In this document: one piece after another, positions 1-6,814 of the stretch | Layout: each line of letters begins with the position of its first letter | Numbering within the stretch: position 1 is the first letter of the stretch | NCBI GenBank assembly: GCA_021204735.1 | Contig: JAJPYV010000321.1 | Location: forward strand, 1-8,763 | Length of the DNA: 8,763 nt | Origin: Prevotella sp. | GTDB lineage: Bacteria; Bacteroidota; Bacteroidia; Bacteroidales; Bacteroidaceae | Direction: 5' to 3' | Program-made: the position numbers and the translations under genes | Notes under the pieces: generated by a model | What the model saw: only the letters and a program-made list of their open reading frames with translations | Told to the model about the DNA's origin: nothing | Database searches by the model: none

Positions 1-272
1 GCGTCTACCGCCTCACCATGAAGTCCCACTCCGACAACTTCCGCCAGAGCAGCATACAGGGCGTGATGAAGCGCATCAAGGCCAAAGGCGTCACGGTCAT
101 CATCTATGAGCCCACGTTGGAGGATGGCAGCACGTTCTTCGGGAGCAGGGTGGTGAATGACTTGGAATCATTTAAAGAACAAAGCCAAGCGATAATCGTG
201 AACCGCTACGAGAAGTGTTTGGACGATGTGAGGGAGAAGGTGTACACGAGGGATTTGTTCGGAAAAGACTAA
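1..272 (+). CDS. ugd: UDP-glucose 6-dehydrogenase, C-terminal end (5' partial)
   Basis: The reading frame is open from the window edge (first full codon at position 3) and ends with TAA at 270-272. The ~89 visible residues match the C-terminal UDP-binding domain of UDP-glucose/GDP-mannose dehydrogenases: a [13 protein letters not shown] stretch, then [14 protein letters not shown], then [10 protein letters not shown] and a terminal RDLFGKD that I know from Bacteroidales homologues. The enzyme oxidises UDP-glucose to UDP-glucuronate with two NAD+, supplying acidic sugar for capsules in the cytoplasm. The Rossmann domain and catalytic Cys lie outside the window, so the call rests on the tail alone. 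The ATG at 18 is an internal Met, not the start. Base composition (about 52% GC by hand count, many CGC/AAG/GTC codons) differs sharply from everything downstream, as expected for a conserved sugar-nucleotide gene next to a variable glycan block. Confidence 0.88.
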   Translation, partial: VYRLTMKSHSDNFRQSSIQGVMKRIKAKGVTVIIYEPTLEDGSTFFGSRVVNDLESFKEQSQAIIVNRYEKCLDDVREKVYTRDLFGKD

Positions 273-352
273 TAAATATGGGGATAAAATATTGATACTT
301 CCATTTTGAACATAATTAACAAGTAAAAACTGATATATCTTTTTTAAGTATA

Positions 353-360
353 GGAAGGAG
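353..360 (+). promoter_or_regulatory. Strong Shine-Dalgarno-like site before the GT8 gene
   Basis: GGAAGGAG lies 7 bases upstream of the ATG at 368, a near-ideal Shine-Dalgarno arrangement. It fixes the start of the GT8 gene. The other genes in this window lack such a clear site, which is usual in Bacteroidota, so this one stands out. Confidence 0.6.
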
Positions 361-367
361 TAATATT

Positions 368-1393
368 ATGAATTTCTTCTTTTTGAGTGACGATAAATTC
401 GCACAAATTTTCGCAGTAGCTTTAGAAAGTTTGTACACACAACAAGTAAATACAAAAGATTTGCGTGTTTTTCTCATTGAGAACAAATTAAGCGATGATA
501 GTAAGAATAAACTAAACTCATTGGCCGGAAAACATGGAAGAAAGATAGAATATATTCCAATGCCCGACATCAAAGCTTGGATAGGAAAAGCATTGTACAT
601 ACCCCGCATGCTAAACATGGTGGATTTTGCAAGGCTTTTTGCTGCCGATCTCCTGCCAGAAGATATTGATAAGGTCATACAGTTGGATTGTGATTTAGTA
701 ATCCGTCACCCCATAGACGAGTTATGGAATTTAGAACTTGGGAATGATTATTGTCGAATGATAAATGAAGGGCATAGTGCCAAAATGAGGGAAGTATTAA
801 ATATACCGAAAGAAGGTATGTACTATAATTCAGGAGTCGTTTTGATTAATCTAAAAAAATGGAGAGATGACAATATTGGACAGAAATGTATAGATTATTT
901 AAAAATGATGCATGGCTATGTTCCTGTAAATGCACAAGGAGTAATGAACGCCGTAATGGATGGTGGAATAGGGCTTTTGCCTTTGAAATACAATGTTTAT
1001 TCACTAATGTATTCATTTACACACAAAGAATTTATGCAACTTCGTTGTCCTACCTGCTATTATGGTGAGTCAGAATACAATGAAGCATTGGCAGATCCAT
1101 ATATCGTTCATTTTATGACTTGTTTTTATCTCGATGCGCGTCCTTGGATGAGAGGTTGTCTGCATCCATTGACAAAGGATTATTTATACTACAAATCATT
1201 AACGCCTTGGGCTAATGAACCATTGTGGGAACCAGTATCAAAAAAGATTCGTCAATTATATTGTGCTTTTTGCCATGCAATCCCTAAATCTTGGGCAATT
1301 AAGTTCTCATCATTTATATATGTCGTTTTGATCCCAGCTCGACATAAATACATGGAAAAGAAATTTGCAAAAGCAGATATAAAAAAGGCTTGA
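368..1393 (+). CDS. Glycosyltransferase family 8 protein
   Basis: A 341-residue retaining glycosyltransferase of family GT8 (GT-A fold, LgtC/WaaJ type), expected to transfer a hexose, often galactose or glucose, from a UDP-sugar to a growing polysaccharide repeat unit at the cytoplasmic face of the inner membrane. Visible marks: N-terminal strand MNFFFLSDD with AVALESL; the metal-binding DxD as DCD at residues 107-109 within VIQLDCDLVI; the family motif YNSGVVLINLKKWR at 153-166; an NAQGVMNAV stretch where many members have DQD; LPLKYN near 204-209; and a C-terminal His (HFM, about 248) followed by RPW at 258-260. The last ~50 residues are mixed basic and hydrophobic and may dock on the membrane. 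The start is set by the GGAAGGAG site 7 bases upstream. Donor and acceptor cannot be read from sequence. The 95-bp gap to the dehydrogenase gene shows no clear promoter. Confidence 0.9.
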   Translation: MNFFFLSDDKFAQIFAVALESLYTQQVNTKDLRVFLIENKLSDDSKNKLNSLAGKHGRKIEYIPMPDIKAWIGKALYIPRMLNMVDFARLFAADLLPEDIDKVIQLDCDLVIRHPIDELWNLELGNDYCRMINEGHSAKMREVLNIPKEGMYYNSGVVLINLKKWRDDNIGQKCIDYLKMMHGYVPVNAQGVMNAVMDGGIGLLPLKYNVYSLMYSFTHKEFMQLRCPTCYYGESEYNEALADPYIVHFMTCFYLDARPWMRGCLHPLTKDYLYYKSLTPWANEPLWEPVSKKIRQLYCAFCHAIPKSWAIKFSSFIYVVLIPARHKYMEKKFAKADIKKA

Positions 1394-1460
1394 AAGATTT
1401 GTCTTCTTTTGGCCAGATTATATAAGTAACTATTTTTGAATACATTACGGGGAATTCAAT

Positions 1461-2384
1461 ATGAACTTAAAGAAATTATACAAGGCATATTCCTTTAAAA
1501 ATATAGACGTGAAAGCTTCGGGGTTGATTGTTTTAACACAAAAACAAATAGATGATTTACATGTAGTTTTACTCGAGATCGTAGATGATATTTTGGCTGT
1601 ATGCTTAAAATATAATCTTACCTTCATCTTAGGAGGTGGTACTGCTTTAGGAGCAGTGAGGCACCATGGTTTTATACCTTGGGATGATGATGTCGATTTG
1701 AATATGCCAAGAGAGTCATATAAAATTTTCGTTTCAAAGTTTAAGGAAATATTTGCAGACAAATATTGGGTTCACACTCCCATAGATAATGCGCAATTTG
1801 GAATGAATATTTGCAGGATTAGAAAAAAAGGTACGATAGTAAAGACAAAAGAAGACTTGATAAACGATAATGAAGCTGGAGCGTATGTGGATATATTTAT
1901 TATTGAAAACATCCCCGACAACAAGTTTTTAAGATGGATGCACGGTAGTTTATGCATCGCATTCAAAGTATGTTTATCGTGCAGACGCTTTTATAGAGAT
2001 CGTAATTTGATGATGAAAGCGGTTGAATATGACCAAGATCTCAAAAATATATCACGGTCAAGATTAGTAATAGGATTTCTATGCAGTTTTATGTCAGTAG
2101 ACAAATGGACAAAAATAACAGATAGAATCTTTTCATTATGTAAAAACAACAACACCAAGCAAGTTAGTATACCGGCAGGACGTTGGCACTATTTTGGGTC
2201 TATACATGACAGGAACACATTTTGTAAAATGAAAATGGTTCCATTTGAAGGGAGAGAATGGCCAATTTGTGAAAATGTCGAACAATATATGATTCAACTA
2301 TATGGCAAGAATTATATGCAGATTCCCCCTATAGAAAAAAGAGAAGAACACGTTTGTTGGGCATTTAATATAGGTGTTATTTAA
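1461..2384 (+). CDS. LicD family phosphotransferase (CDP-polyol or CDP-choline dependent)
   Basis: A 307-residue LicD-family protein. The family has a nucleotidyltransferase-like fold and moves a phospho-alcohol from a CDP carrier to a sugar; known members transfer phosphocholine (LicD) or ribitol phosphate (animal FKTN and FKRP). The signature is intact: GGGTALGAVRHHGFIPW at 58-74 followed by DDDVDL at 75-80, the catalytic acidic cluster. A second acidic motif, AYVDIF, is at 141-146, and the family's C-terminal PFEGREWPI...YGKNYMQIPP lies at 261-290. There is no signal peptide, so it should act in the cytoplasm. Its neighbours include a cytidylyltransferase and an SDR protein about 1.3 kb downstream, which fits a locally made CDP-polyol donor better than CDP-choline; no choline kinase or transporter is seen. 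The gap to the next gene is only 11 bases. The substrate is inferred from context. Confidence 0.9.
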   Translation: MNLKKLYKAYSFKNIDVKASGLIVLTQKQIDDLHVVLLEIVDDILAVCLKYNLTFILGGGTALGAVRHHGFIPWDDDVDLNMPRESYKIFVSKFKEIFADKYWVHTPIDNAQFGMNICRIRKKGTIVKTKEDLINDNEAGAYVDIFIIENIPDNKFLRWMHGSLCIAFKVCLSCRRFYRDRNLMMKAVEYDQDLKNISRSRLVIGFLCSFMSVDKWTKITDRIFSLCKNNNTKQVSIPAGRWHYFGSIHDRNTFCKMKMVPFEGREWPICENVEQYMIQLYGKNYMQIPPIEKREEHVCWAFNIGVI

Positions 2385-2395
2385 AAAAATAAGCG

Positions 2396-3550
2396 ATGAA
2401 GATATGGGTTATAGGAAGAGGCTATCCGGCACTCAATAATCGCATGAGGGGTTCATTTGAATTAGAGCAAGCCATAATGCTTGCCAAAGGAGGGCATGAT
2501 GTAACCTATCTTGCAACAGTGTTTCATCCCTATAAAAAAGTAAGAAAGTGGGGATTTTCCACTTGGGAAGAAAACGGTATTCGTGTATGCTGTTATTCAA
2601 TGTTTTACTTCCCGGAAAGATTTAAAATAGAGATCCATATATTGAAGTCAAGGGTGTTAAGAATCCTACTAAAAAAGGTCGAAAAAGATTATGGTACGCC
2701 GAATATCGTTCACGTACATTATCCTTCAATGATAACAGATCCCGATATAATACTTTCTTTAAAGAACAAACATACATCAATCGTCATCACTGAACATTGG
2801 ACAAAAGTTCTAAGAAACGGATTATCCGCTTATGAGACACAATGTCTTTATAAATATGTAAAAAACGCCGATGCTTGTATCTGTGTAGGAGAACCATTAA
2901 AGCAGAAAATATTAGAGATTCTTAGTATTAATAGGGAAATTCATGTTGTCCCGAATGTAGTAGATGATACCTTTACACCCAATGAATGTGCCATCCATAG
3001 CAGCACTTTTACATTTATTGCAGTTGGACGACTTGTTAGAGTAAAACAATTTGATAAGATAATTGAAGCTTTTGCATATAATTTTAATGGCGACAACTCA
3101 TATAAATTGCTTATCGTAGGACAGGGAGAAGAATATAAAAGACTAAAAGATTTAATCCGTAGATTTCAACTCGAATCTCAAGTAAAACTGACAGGAACAG
3201 TTTCAAGAGATAACGTTGCAAAGTTAATATCAAGTTCAAATTGCTTGATTTGCTACTCTACATTAGAAACTTTCGGAGTTCCCATCATTGAAGCCTGGGC
3301 TTGCGGGCTACCTGTAATTGCTTCTGAATGTGGAGGTTTGTCTACAACATATTGGAATAATAACCTTGGTTATATTGTAGACCACTCTAATATTGAACAA
3401 CTGAAAGCAAGTATGCGAGATATAATAACTAATTACAACCATTTTAAAAGAGAAAAGATTTCCGAATTCGCTAAAAAAACGTTTAGTGAAGAACGGGTGC
3501 GATGCATGTTAGAAGAAATTTATTCAAAAACGCTATTAGGGAGGAATTGA
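2396..3550 (+). CDS. Glycosyltransferase family 4 protein
   Basis: A 384-residue retaining GT-B glycosyltransferase of family GT4. The N-terminal acceptor domain starts MKIWVIGRGYPALNN and includes HVHYP at 106-110 and TEHW at 132-135. The linker carries VVPNVVD at 184-190. The C-terminal donor domain has GRLVRVKQFD at 211-220, LLIVGQGEE at 238-246, LTGTVSRDNV near 265-274, and the diagnostic EX7E motif ETFGVPIIE at 291-299 followed by ACGLPVIAS. All catalytic landmarks are present and the length is normal for the family, so it appears intact. It probably adds one sugar of the repeat unit in the cytoplasm from a UDP- or GDP-sugar; specificity cannot be read. The ATG follows the LicD stop by 11 bases, implying co-transcription. 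The stop is followed immediately by a three-codon ATG-CTG-AAT-TAA, which I regard as chance. Confidence 0.92.
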   Translation: MKIWVIGRGYPALNNRMRGSFELEQAIMLAKGGHDVTYLATVFHPYKKVRKWGFSTWEENGIRVCCYSMFYFPERFKIEIHILKSRVLRILLKKVEKDYGTPNIVHVHYPSMITDPDIILSLKNKHTSIVITEHWTKVLRNGLSAYETQCLYKYVKNADACICVGEPLKQKILEILSINREIHVVPNVVDDTFTPNECAIHSSTFTFIAVGRLVRVKQFDKIIEAFAYNFNGDNSYKLLIVGQGEEYKRLKDLIRRFQLESQVKLTGTVSRDNVAKLISSSNCLICYSTLETFGVPIIEAWACGLPVIASECGGLSTTYWNNNLGYIVDHSNIEQLKASMRDIITNYNHFKREKISEFAKKTFSEERVRCMLEEIYSKTLLGRN

Positions 3551-3635
3551 ATGCTGAATTAATACATAATCATTCATTAGACAAACAATAGCTTTTAAGG
3601 TTATTCTCTAATAAATAACTTTATTCTTTTAAACA

Positions 3636-3653
3636 GTCGCAAATTATTGCGAC
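3636..3653 (+). promoter_or_regulatory. Perfect 7-bp hairpin upstream of the cytidylyltransferase gene
   Basis: GTCGCAA (3636-3642) and TTGCGAC (3647-3653) are exact inverted repeats around a four-base ATTA loop. The stem holds four G:C pairs in a very AT-rich 120-bp intergenic gap. It ends 17 bases before the ATG at 3671 and has no following T tract, so it is not a classical terminator. It could be an mRNA structure in the leader (processing, stability or initiation control) or a dyad operator. A role is inference; the symmetry is seen directly. Confidence 0.45.
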
Positions 3654-3670
3654 ATAAAACAGTAGAAAAC

Positions 3671-4393
3671 ATGATATTTGCTGGAATTTTAGCTGGAGGA
3701 AAAGGTACGAGAGTAGGGACCAATGTGCCCAAACAGTTTTTAGTACTTAACGGGAAGCCTGTTCTAATTAGAACGGTTGATGCATTCATGGATATAAAGC
3801 AATGCGACTTCATTTATATATCCGTAAATGGCATGTGGGTAGAATATACAGAGAAATTAATTGAAGATTTTTATAACGAAGAAGAACGTAAGCGTATTAG
3901 GATTGTTGAAGGCGGGAAAGAAAGAATCCAGTCTTTTCTCAGTATAATAAATGATATTAAGGCAAAACATGGCATTAACGCCGACGACATTGTTTTATCC
4001 CATGATGCAGTTCGCCCATTCGTTACGAAAGAAATCATATTGGATTGTATTGAACAGACCAAATTACACCGTGTAGCCATGGCCACAATCCAATCAGCAG
4101 ATACAACGTATACTTCTACAAGAGCGGGCTTTCTAACTTCTACTTATGATAGAAAAAGTCTTTTCTTGGCGCAAACGCCTCAAGGATGTACAATGGATCT
4201 CATGTGCGATGTCATTGATTCCTACTCTGAAGATGAGCTTCTTTCAATGACAGGAACATCCCAACTATTTGTTAATAGAAATGTCGATGTAAAAATCTCT
4301 TTGGGTAGTCCGAACAATCTTAAAATAACTACACTTAAAGATGTTGATTTTGCTGAATATCTTTTCAAAAAAACTGAGAATGGAGGCATTTAA
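3671..4393 (+). CDS. IspD/TarI-type cytidylyltransferase (probable CDP-alditol synthesis)
   Basis: A 240-residue nucleotidyltransferase of the IspD/TarI family, which joins CTP to a phosphorylated polyol: ribitol-5-phosphate (TarI, animal ISPD) or methylerythritol phosphate (IspD). Motifs, numbered from the ATG at 3671: nucleotide-binding LAGGKGTRVG at 7-16, PKQF at 20-23, GGKERIQS at 81-88, HDAVRPF at 111-117, AQTPQ at 167-171 and NLKITT at 216-221. A NGMWV segment at 53-57 resembles the HGDWV of TarI, which with the polysaccharide context favours a TarI-like role over isoprenoid synthesis. A TTG at 3647 would add eight residues, but it sits in the right arm of a hairpin and the family normally begins MI(F/Y)AGILAGG, so I chose ATG 3671. 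The stop overlaps the next gene's start (TAATG), showing tight coupling to the SDR gene. The polyol is unknown; IspD annotation is a plausible alternative. Confidence 0.85.
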   Translation: MIFAGILAGGKGTRVGTNVPKQFLVLNGKPVLIRTVDAFMDIKQCDFIYISVNGMWVEYTEKLIEDFYNEEERKRIRIVEGGKERIQSFLSIINDIKAKHGINADDIVLSHDAVRPFVTKEIILDCIEQTKLHRVAMATIQSADTTYTSTRAGFLTSTYDRKSLFLAQTPQGCTMDLMCDVIDSYSEDELLSMTGTSQLFVNRNVDVKISLGSPNNLKITTLKDVDFAEYLFKKTENGGI

Positions 4394-5433
4394 TGAACGT
4401 TTCATTACAATCTAATCAACGTAAATATTTAGCTTCAAAGTTTAAAGGTTCTTCCATTCTTGTGAGCGGATCTACCGGACTTATAGGATCAAGAATTGTG
4501 CATTATCTCTGCGAACTGAATGATGTTTGTAATTCCAGTATCAAAATTATTGCCCTCTATAAGAACAAAACGAAAAAGGATGATGTATTTAAGACGATTC
4601 TAAACCGCGAAGATATATCTTTTATTGAGTGCGATATACTTTTCCCATTATTATATAACGCTACAGTAGATTATGTAATACATTGTGCCGGAATCTCAGG
4701 TGGAACGAAGTTACATTTGAAAAACCCCATGCTTGTATTTGAAACCGCTTATAATGGAACAAAGAACTTGCTTGATTTTTCAAAGCATCATTACGTAAAA
4801 GGATTCTGTTTCGTATCAACTTATGAGATATATGGAAATGTCAACACTGAACAGTTGATACCGGAAGGCGTGCCATGCCAGCTAAATACAATGGTTCTGC
4901 GCAACATTTATGCTGAGTGCAAGCGTATGTGCGAGTCCATGTGTGTTGCCATGGCTTCTACATGTAAAATGAATGTGTTTATTGGTCGGCTCACTTCGAC
5001 ATTTGGCAAAGGAGTCCAATATAATGACCCTCGGTTTTTTGCCGAGTTCGCTCGTTGTATTGTAGAACATAGGGACATCATATTAAAATCTATGGGTGGA
5101 ACAGTTCGGAGTTATTTAGATGCAGACGATGCGGCATCAGCTTTTTTGTATATTCTTACTAATGGAATGCCTGGCAACGCATATAATATTACAAACATGG
5201 CCAATGCCATTTCCATCCGTGATATAGCATTAAGAATGATAGAACTTTCAGGAAACAATATTGGCCTTAAATTTGATGTATTAGAAGATATAGCAAAAAT
5301 AGGCTATAGAATAGAATCTACGACTCTAATGGATGCGAATAAACTATATGGTATAGGTTGGAACCCAATTTATTCAATGGATGATACGCTTAAGAAACTG
5401 TTGAACGATTTTTCCAGTTATGTATCAGACTAA
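4393..5433 (+). CDS. Extended SDR NAD(P)-dependent epimerase/dehydratase/reductase
   Basis: A 346-residue extended short-chain dehydrogenase/reductase of the nucleotide-sugar epimerase/dehydratase class. Visible features: N-terminal Rossmann motif GSTGLIG at 26-32 (GxxGxxG); VIHCAG at 95-100; a conserved Asn in AYNGTKNLL near 119-127; the active-site strand FVSTYEIYG at 140-148; the catalytic YxxxK as YAECK at 173-177; then RLTSTFGKG near 199-207 and RSYLDADDAA at 239-248, a typical substrate-domain segment. All key residues are present. The start ATG shares its A with the TAA of the cytidylyltransferase gene, so the two are translationally coupled and probably act in one pathway, for example reduction or epimerisation of a CDP-linked ketose or polyol precursor. 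In known CDP-polyol routes the cytidylyltransferase is likewise paired with a reductase (TarI/TarJ; the Haemophilus Bcs1/Acs1 fusion). The exact reaction cannot be deduced. Confidence 0.85.
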   Translation: MNVSLQSNQRKYLASKFKGSSILVSGSTGLIGSRIVHYLCELNDVCNSSIKIIALYKNKTKKDDVFKTILNREDISFIECDILFPLLYNATVDYVIHCAGISGGTKLHLKNPMLVFETAYNGTKNLLDFSKHHYVKGFCFVSTYEIYGNVNTEQLIPEGVPCQLNTMVLRNIYAECKRMCESMCVAMASTCKMNVFIGRLTSTFGKGVQYNDPRFFAEFARCIVEHRDIILKSMGGTVRSYLDADDAASAFLYILTNGMPGNAYNITNMANAISIRDIALRMIELSGNNIGLKFDVLEDIAKIGYRIESTTLMDANKLYGIGWNPIYSMDDTLKKLLNDFSSYVSD

Positions 5434-5444
5434 AAACAGTCAAG

Positions 5445-5534
5445 ATGTTTTTTGTTGAGAGGACATTGGTTTATTTATTTCGATTTCATAGAATTATTTA
5501 TGTAGGCATTCATGTGTTAATTATCCAAGTATAA
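5445..5534 (+). other. Short hydrophobic ORF (29 codons), doubtful
   Basis: An ATG at 5445 opens a 29-codon frame ending in TAA at 5532-5534, in the gap between the SDR gene and the galactofuranosyltransferase-like gene. The peptide begins MFFVERTLVYLF and is hydrophobic with a few Arg/His. No ribosome binding site or family is recognised. It may be chance or the trace of a lost membrane-protein gene. I list it only because it is the sole open frame in this gap. Confidence 0.12.
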
Positions 5535-5551
5535 CATATCATTAAGAAGAT

Positions 5552-6577
5552 ATTTATTTAAAGAACGTAGTATTATGCGAAGATGCCGGTAGAAGAGATT
5601 TCACTGCAGGCAATAAAGCTCGAATTGATACAGTAAGAATACTGAAAGATTGTGGATATAAACATATCCCATTGTTTAGAAGTAAAAGCCATAAATTTAT
5701 TATTTTTTGTCGCATAATTATAGGTTGTCTTAGAGGCATTATTGAAGCTGGTAGAGGAGATAATATTTTTATACAGTATCCTTATTATCCTGCAATAGTT
5801 AATCAAATAATAATAAGATTCTTGCAAACTGGGCGGTTGTTAAAGCATTACAAGACTATATTATTGATTCATGACGTTGTAAGCTTAAGAAGTGAATATA
5901 TAACACGTAGAAACCTTCAAAAAGAAATCAAATTGTTTAACTGCATCGATAAAGTGGTTTGCCACAATGACAAGATGAAACAAGTATTGACTAATAATGG
6001 TGGGCGTGGCAACTATTCAATTCTGGGACCTTTCGATTATTTATATAGTAAAGGGCCTATAGATATAGATTTTCAAGGGAAATTACATGTTATAATAGCA
6101 GGTAACTTAATAAAAAAGAAATGCGGCTATGTCTATAAACTTTCAGAGATTAAAGGATGTAAATTCAACTTATATGGCATAAGTTATTCAGGCATTAGTA
6201 ATGATTCAATATTATATAAAGGACAATATCATCCTAATAAATTAATAGAGAATTTAGACGGGTCTTTCGGATTAGTTTGGGATGGAGACTCTATAGAGAC
6301 TTGTATAGGTAAATTTGGCGAATATCTAAAATATAACTGCCCTCATAAGTTTTCCTTATATTTGGCTGCTGGCATACCTCTAATAGTATGGAAAGAATCT
6401 GCAATTGCTTTTTATGTTGAAAAATATGGGTTAGGGTTATGTGTGGATTCATTATATCAATTGTCATCATTGAATATAGCTAAAGGTGATTATATGAAAA
6501 TGAGAGCGAACGTCTTAGAATATAGGAAGGGAATAATTACCGGCGAGCATTTAAAGAATGCTTTAAACGAAAATTAG
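5552..6577 (+). CDS. Galactofuranosyltransferase-like glycosyltransferase, start codon uncertain
   Basis: A GT-B-like transferase resembling the beta-1,6-galactofuranosyltransferase group of polysaccharide loci, expected to add galactofuranose (or a related sugar) to the repeat unit in the cytoplasm. The first ATG/GTG/TTG in frame is TTG at 5672, but the frame is open back to 5546 and that extra stretch encodes the family's N-terminus: EDAGRRD, then AGNKARIDTVRIL, then KDCGYKHI. The only codon near the expected beginning that can start at all is ATT at 5552, giving 341 residues, a normal length. On that numbering: QYP at 75-77, HD at 107-108, AGNL at 183-186, FGLVWDGD at 239-246, and the donor-site block CPHKFSLYLAAGIPLIVW ending at 280. 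Either initiation is at ATT, or a former ATG was lost and translation is impaired. The matching mutase gene (glf) is not in this window. Specificity is a family-level inference. Confidence 0.75.
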   Translation: MYLKNVVLCEDAGRRDFTAGNKARIDTVRILKDCGYKHIPLFRSKSHKFIIFCRIIIGCLRGIIEAGRGDNIFIQYPYYPAIVNQIIIRFLQTGRLLKHYKTILLIHDVVSLRSEYITRRNLQKEIKLFNCIDKVVCHNDKMKQVLTNNGGRGNYSILGPFDYLYSKGPIDIDFQGKLHVIIAGNLIKKKCGYVYKLSEIKGCKFNLYGISYSGISNDSILYKGQYHPNKLIENLDGSFGLVWDGDSIETCIGKFGEYLKYNCPHKFSLYLAAGIPLIVWKESAIAFYVEKYGLGLCVDSLYQLSSLNIAKGDYMKMRANVLEYRKGIITGEHLKNALNEN

Positions 6578-6603
6578 TAGTTTCTCCAGAATTATATTTA
6601 TAG

Positions 6604-6617
6604 TGAGTAAGCACTCA
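6604..6617 (+). terminator. Short inverted repeat after the galactofuranosyltransferase gene, weak
   Basis: TGAGT (6604-6608) and ACTCA (6613-6617) pair around an AAGC loop, 26 bases after the stop at 6577. The five-base stem is weak and no T run follows, so termination here is only a possibility suggested by its position at the end of a gene. Confidence 0.15.
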
Positions 6618-6806
6618 AGGTTGCTACTAAGACTATAGCATTATACCTTTACCAAAGACAACCCCTGACCAGATAAAATAATGCCGACATTTGCGCCATT
6701 AGCAGAAGCAGCAAAACCATGTTCATCAACATTGATTTAGATTGGCTATAAAAAAGTAGTGGTAATTTCCACGTTTATGGCAAGATGGATTGTGTGATTT
6801 TTGTTA

Positions 6807-6814
6807 CCCCCCCC
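6807..6814. repeat. C8 homopolymer tract in the intergenic gap
   Basis: Eight consecutive C residues lie 134 bases upstream of the acyltransferase ATG in sequence that is otherwise very AT-rich. Runs of this kind are prone to slipped-strand length change. If the transcript or a promoter passes through here, length variation could alter spacing, but no promoter is visible around it. Confidence 0.6.

Noticed and set aside
305..343. Possible Bacteroides-type promoter (TTTG at 305-308 and TATCTTTT at 336-343) before the GT8 gene
   Set aside because: The last base of the -7 element does not match and the 27-base spacing is too long for the usual arrangement.
316..678. 120-codon minus-strand open frame
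   Set aside because: It is antisense to the GT8 gene, whose motifs are intact on the + strand; the minus product shows no family features and is rich in Ser/Lys/Leu as expected from a shadow frame.
1445..1762. 105-codon minus-strand open frame
   Set aside because: It lies opposite the LicD signature region; the conserved motif is on the + strand.
3551..3562. Tiny ORF ATG-CTG-AAT-TAA after the GT4 stop with a GGGAGG upstream
   Set aside because: Three codons only; no evidence of function.
3647..3670. TTG start adding eight residues to the cytidylyltransferase
   Set aside because: The extra residues MRHKTVEN are not family-like, the TTG is inside the hairpin arm, and ATG at 3671 gives the normal family N-terminus.
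5672..5674. TTG as the true start of the galactofuranosyltransferase-like gene
   Set aside because: It would remove about 40 conserved N-terminal residues that are encoded in frame just upstream.
5554..5827. Two overlapping minus-strand open frames (5554-5739 and 5573-5827)
   Set aside because: Both are opposite the N-terminal coding part of the galactofuranosyltransferase-like gene and have no recognisable content.
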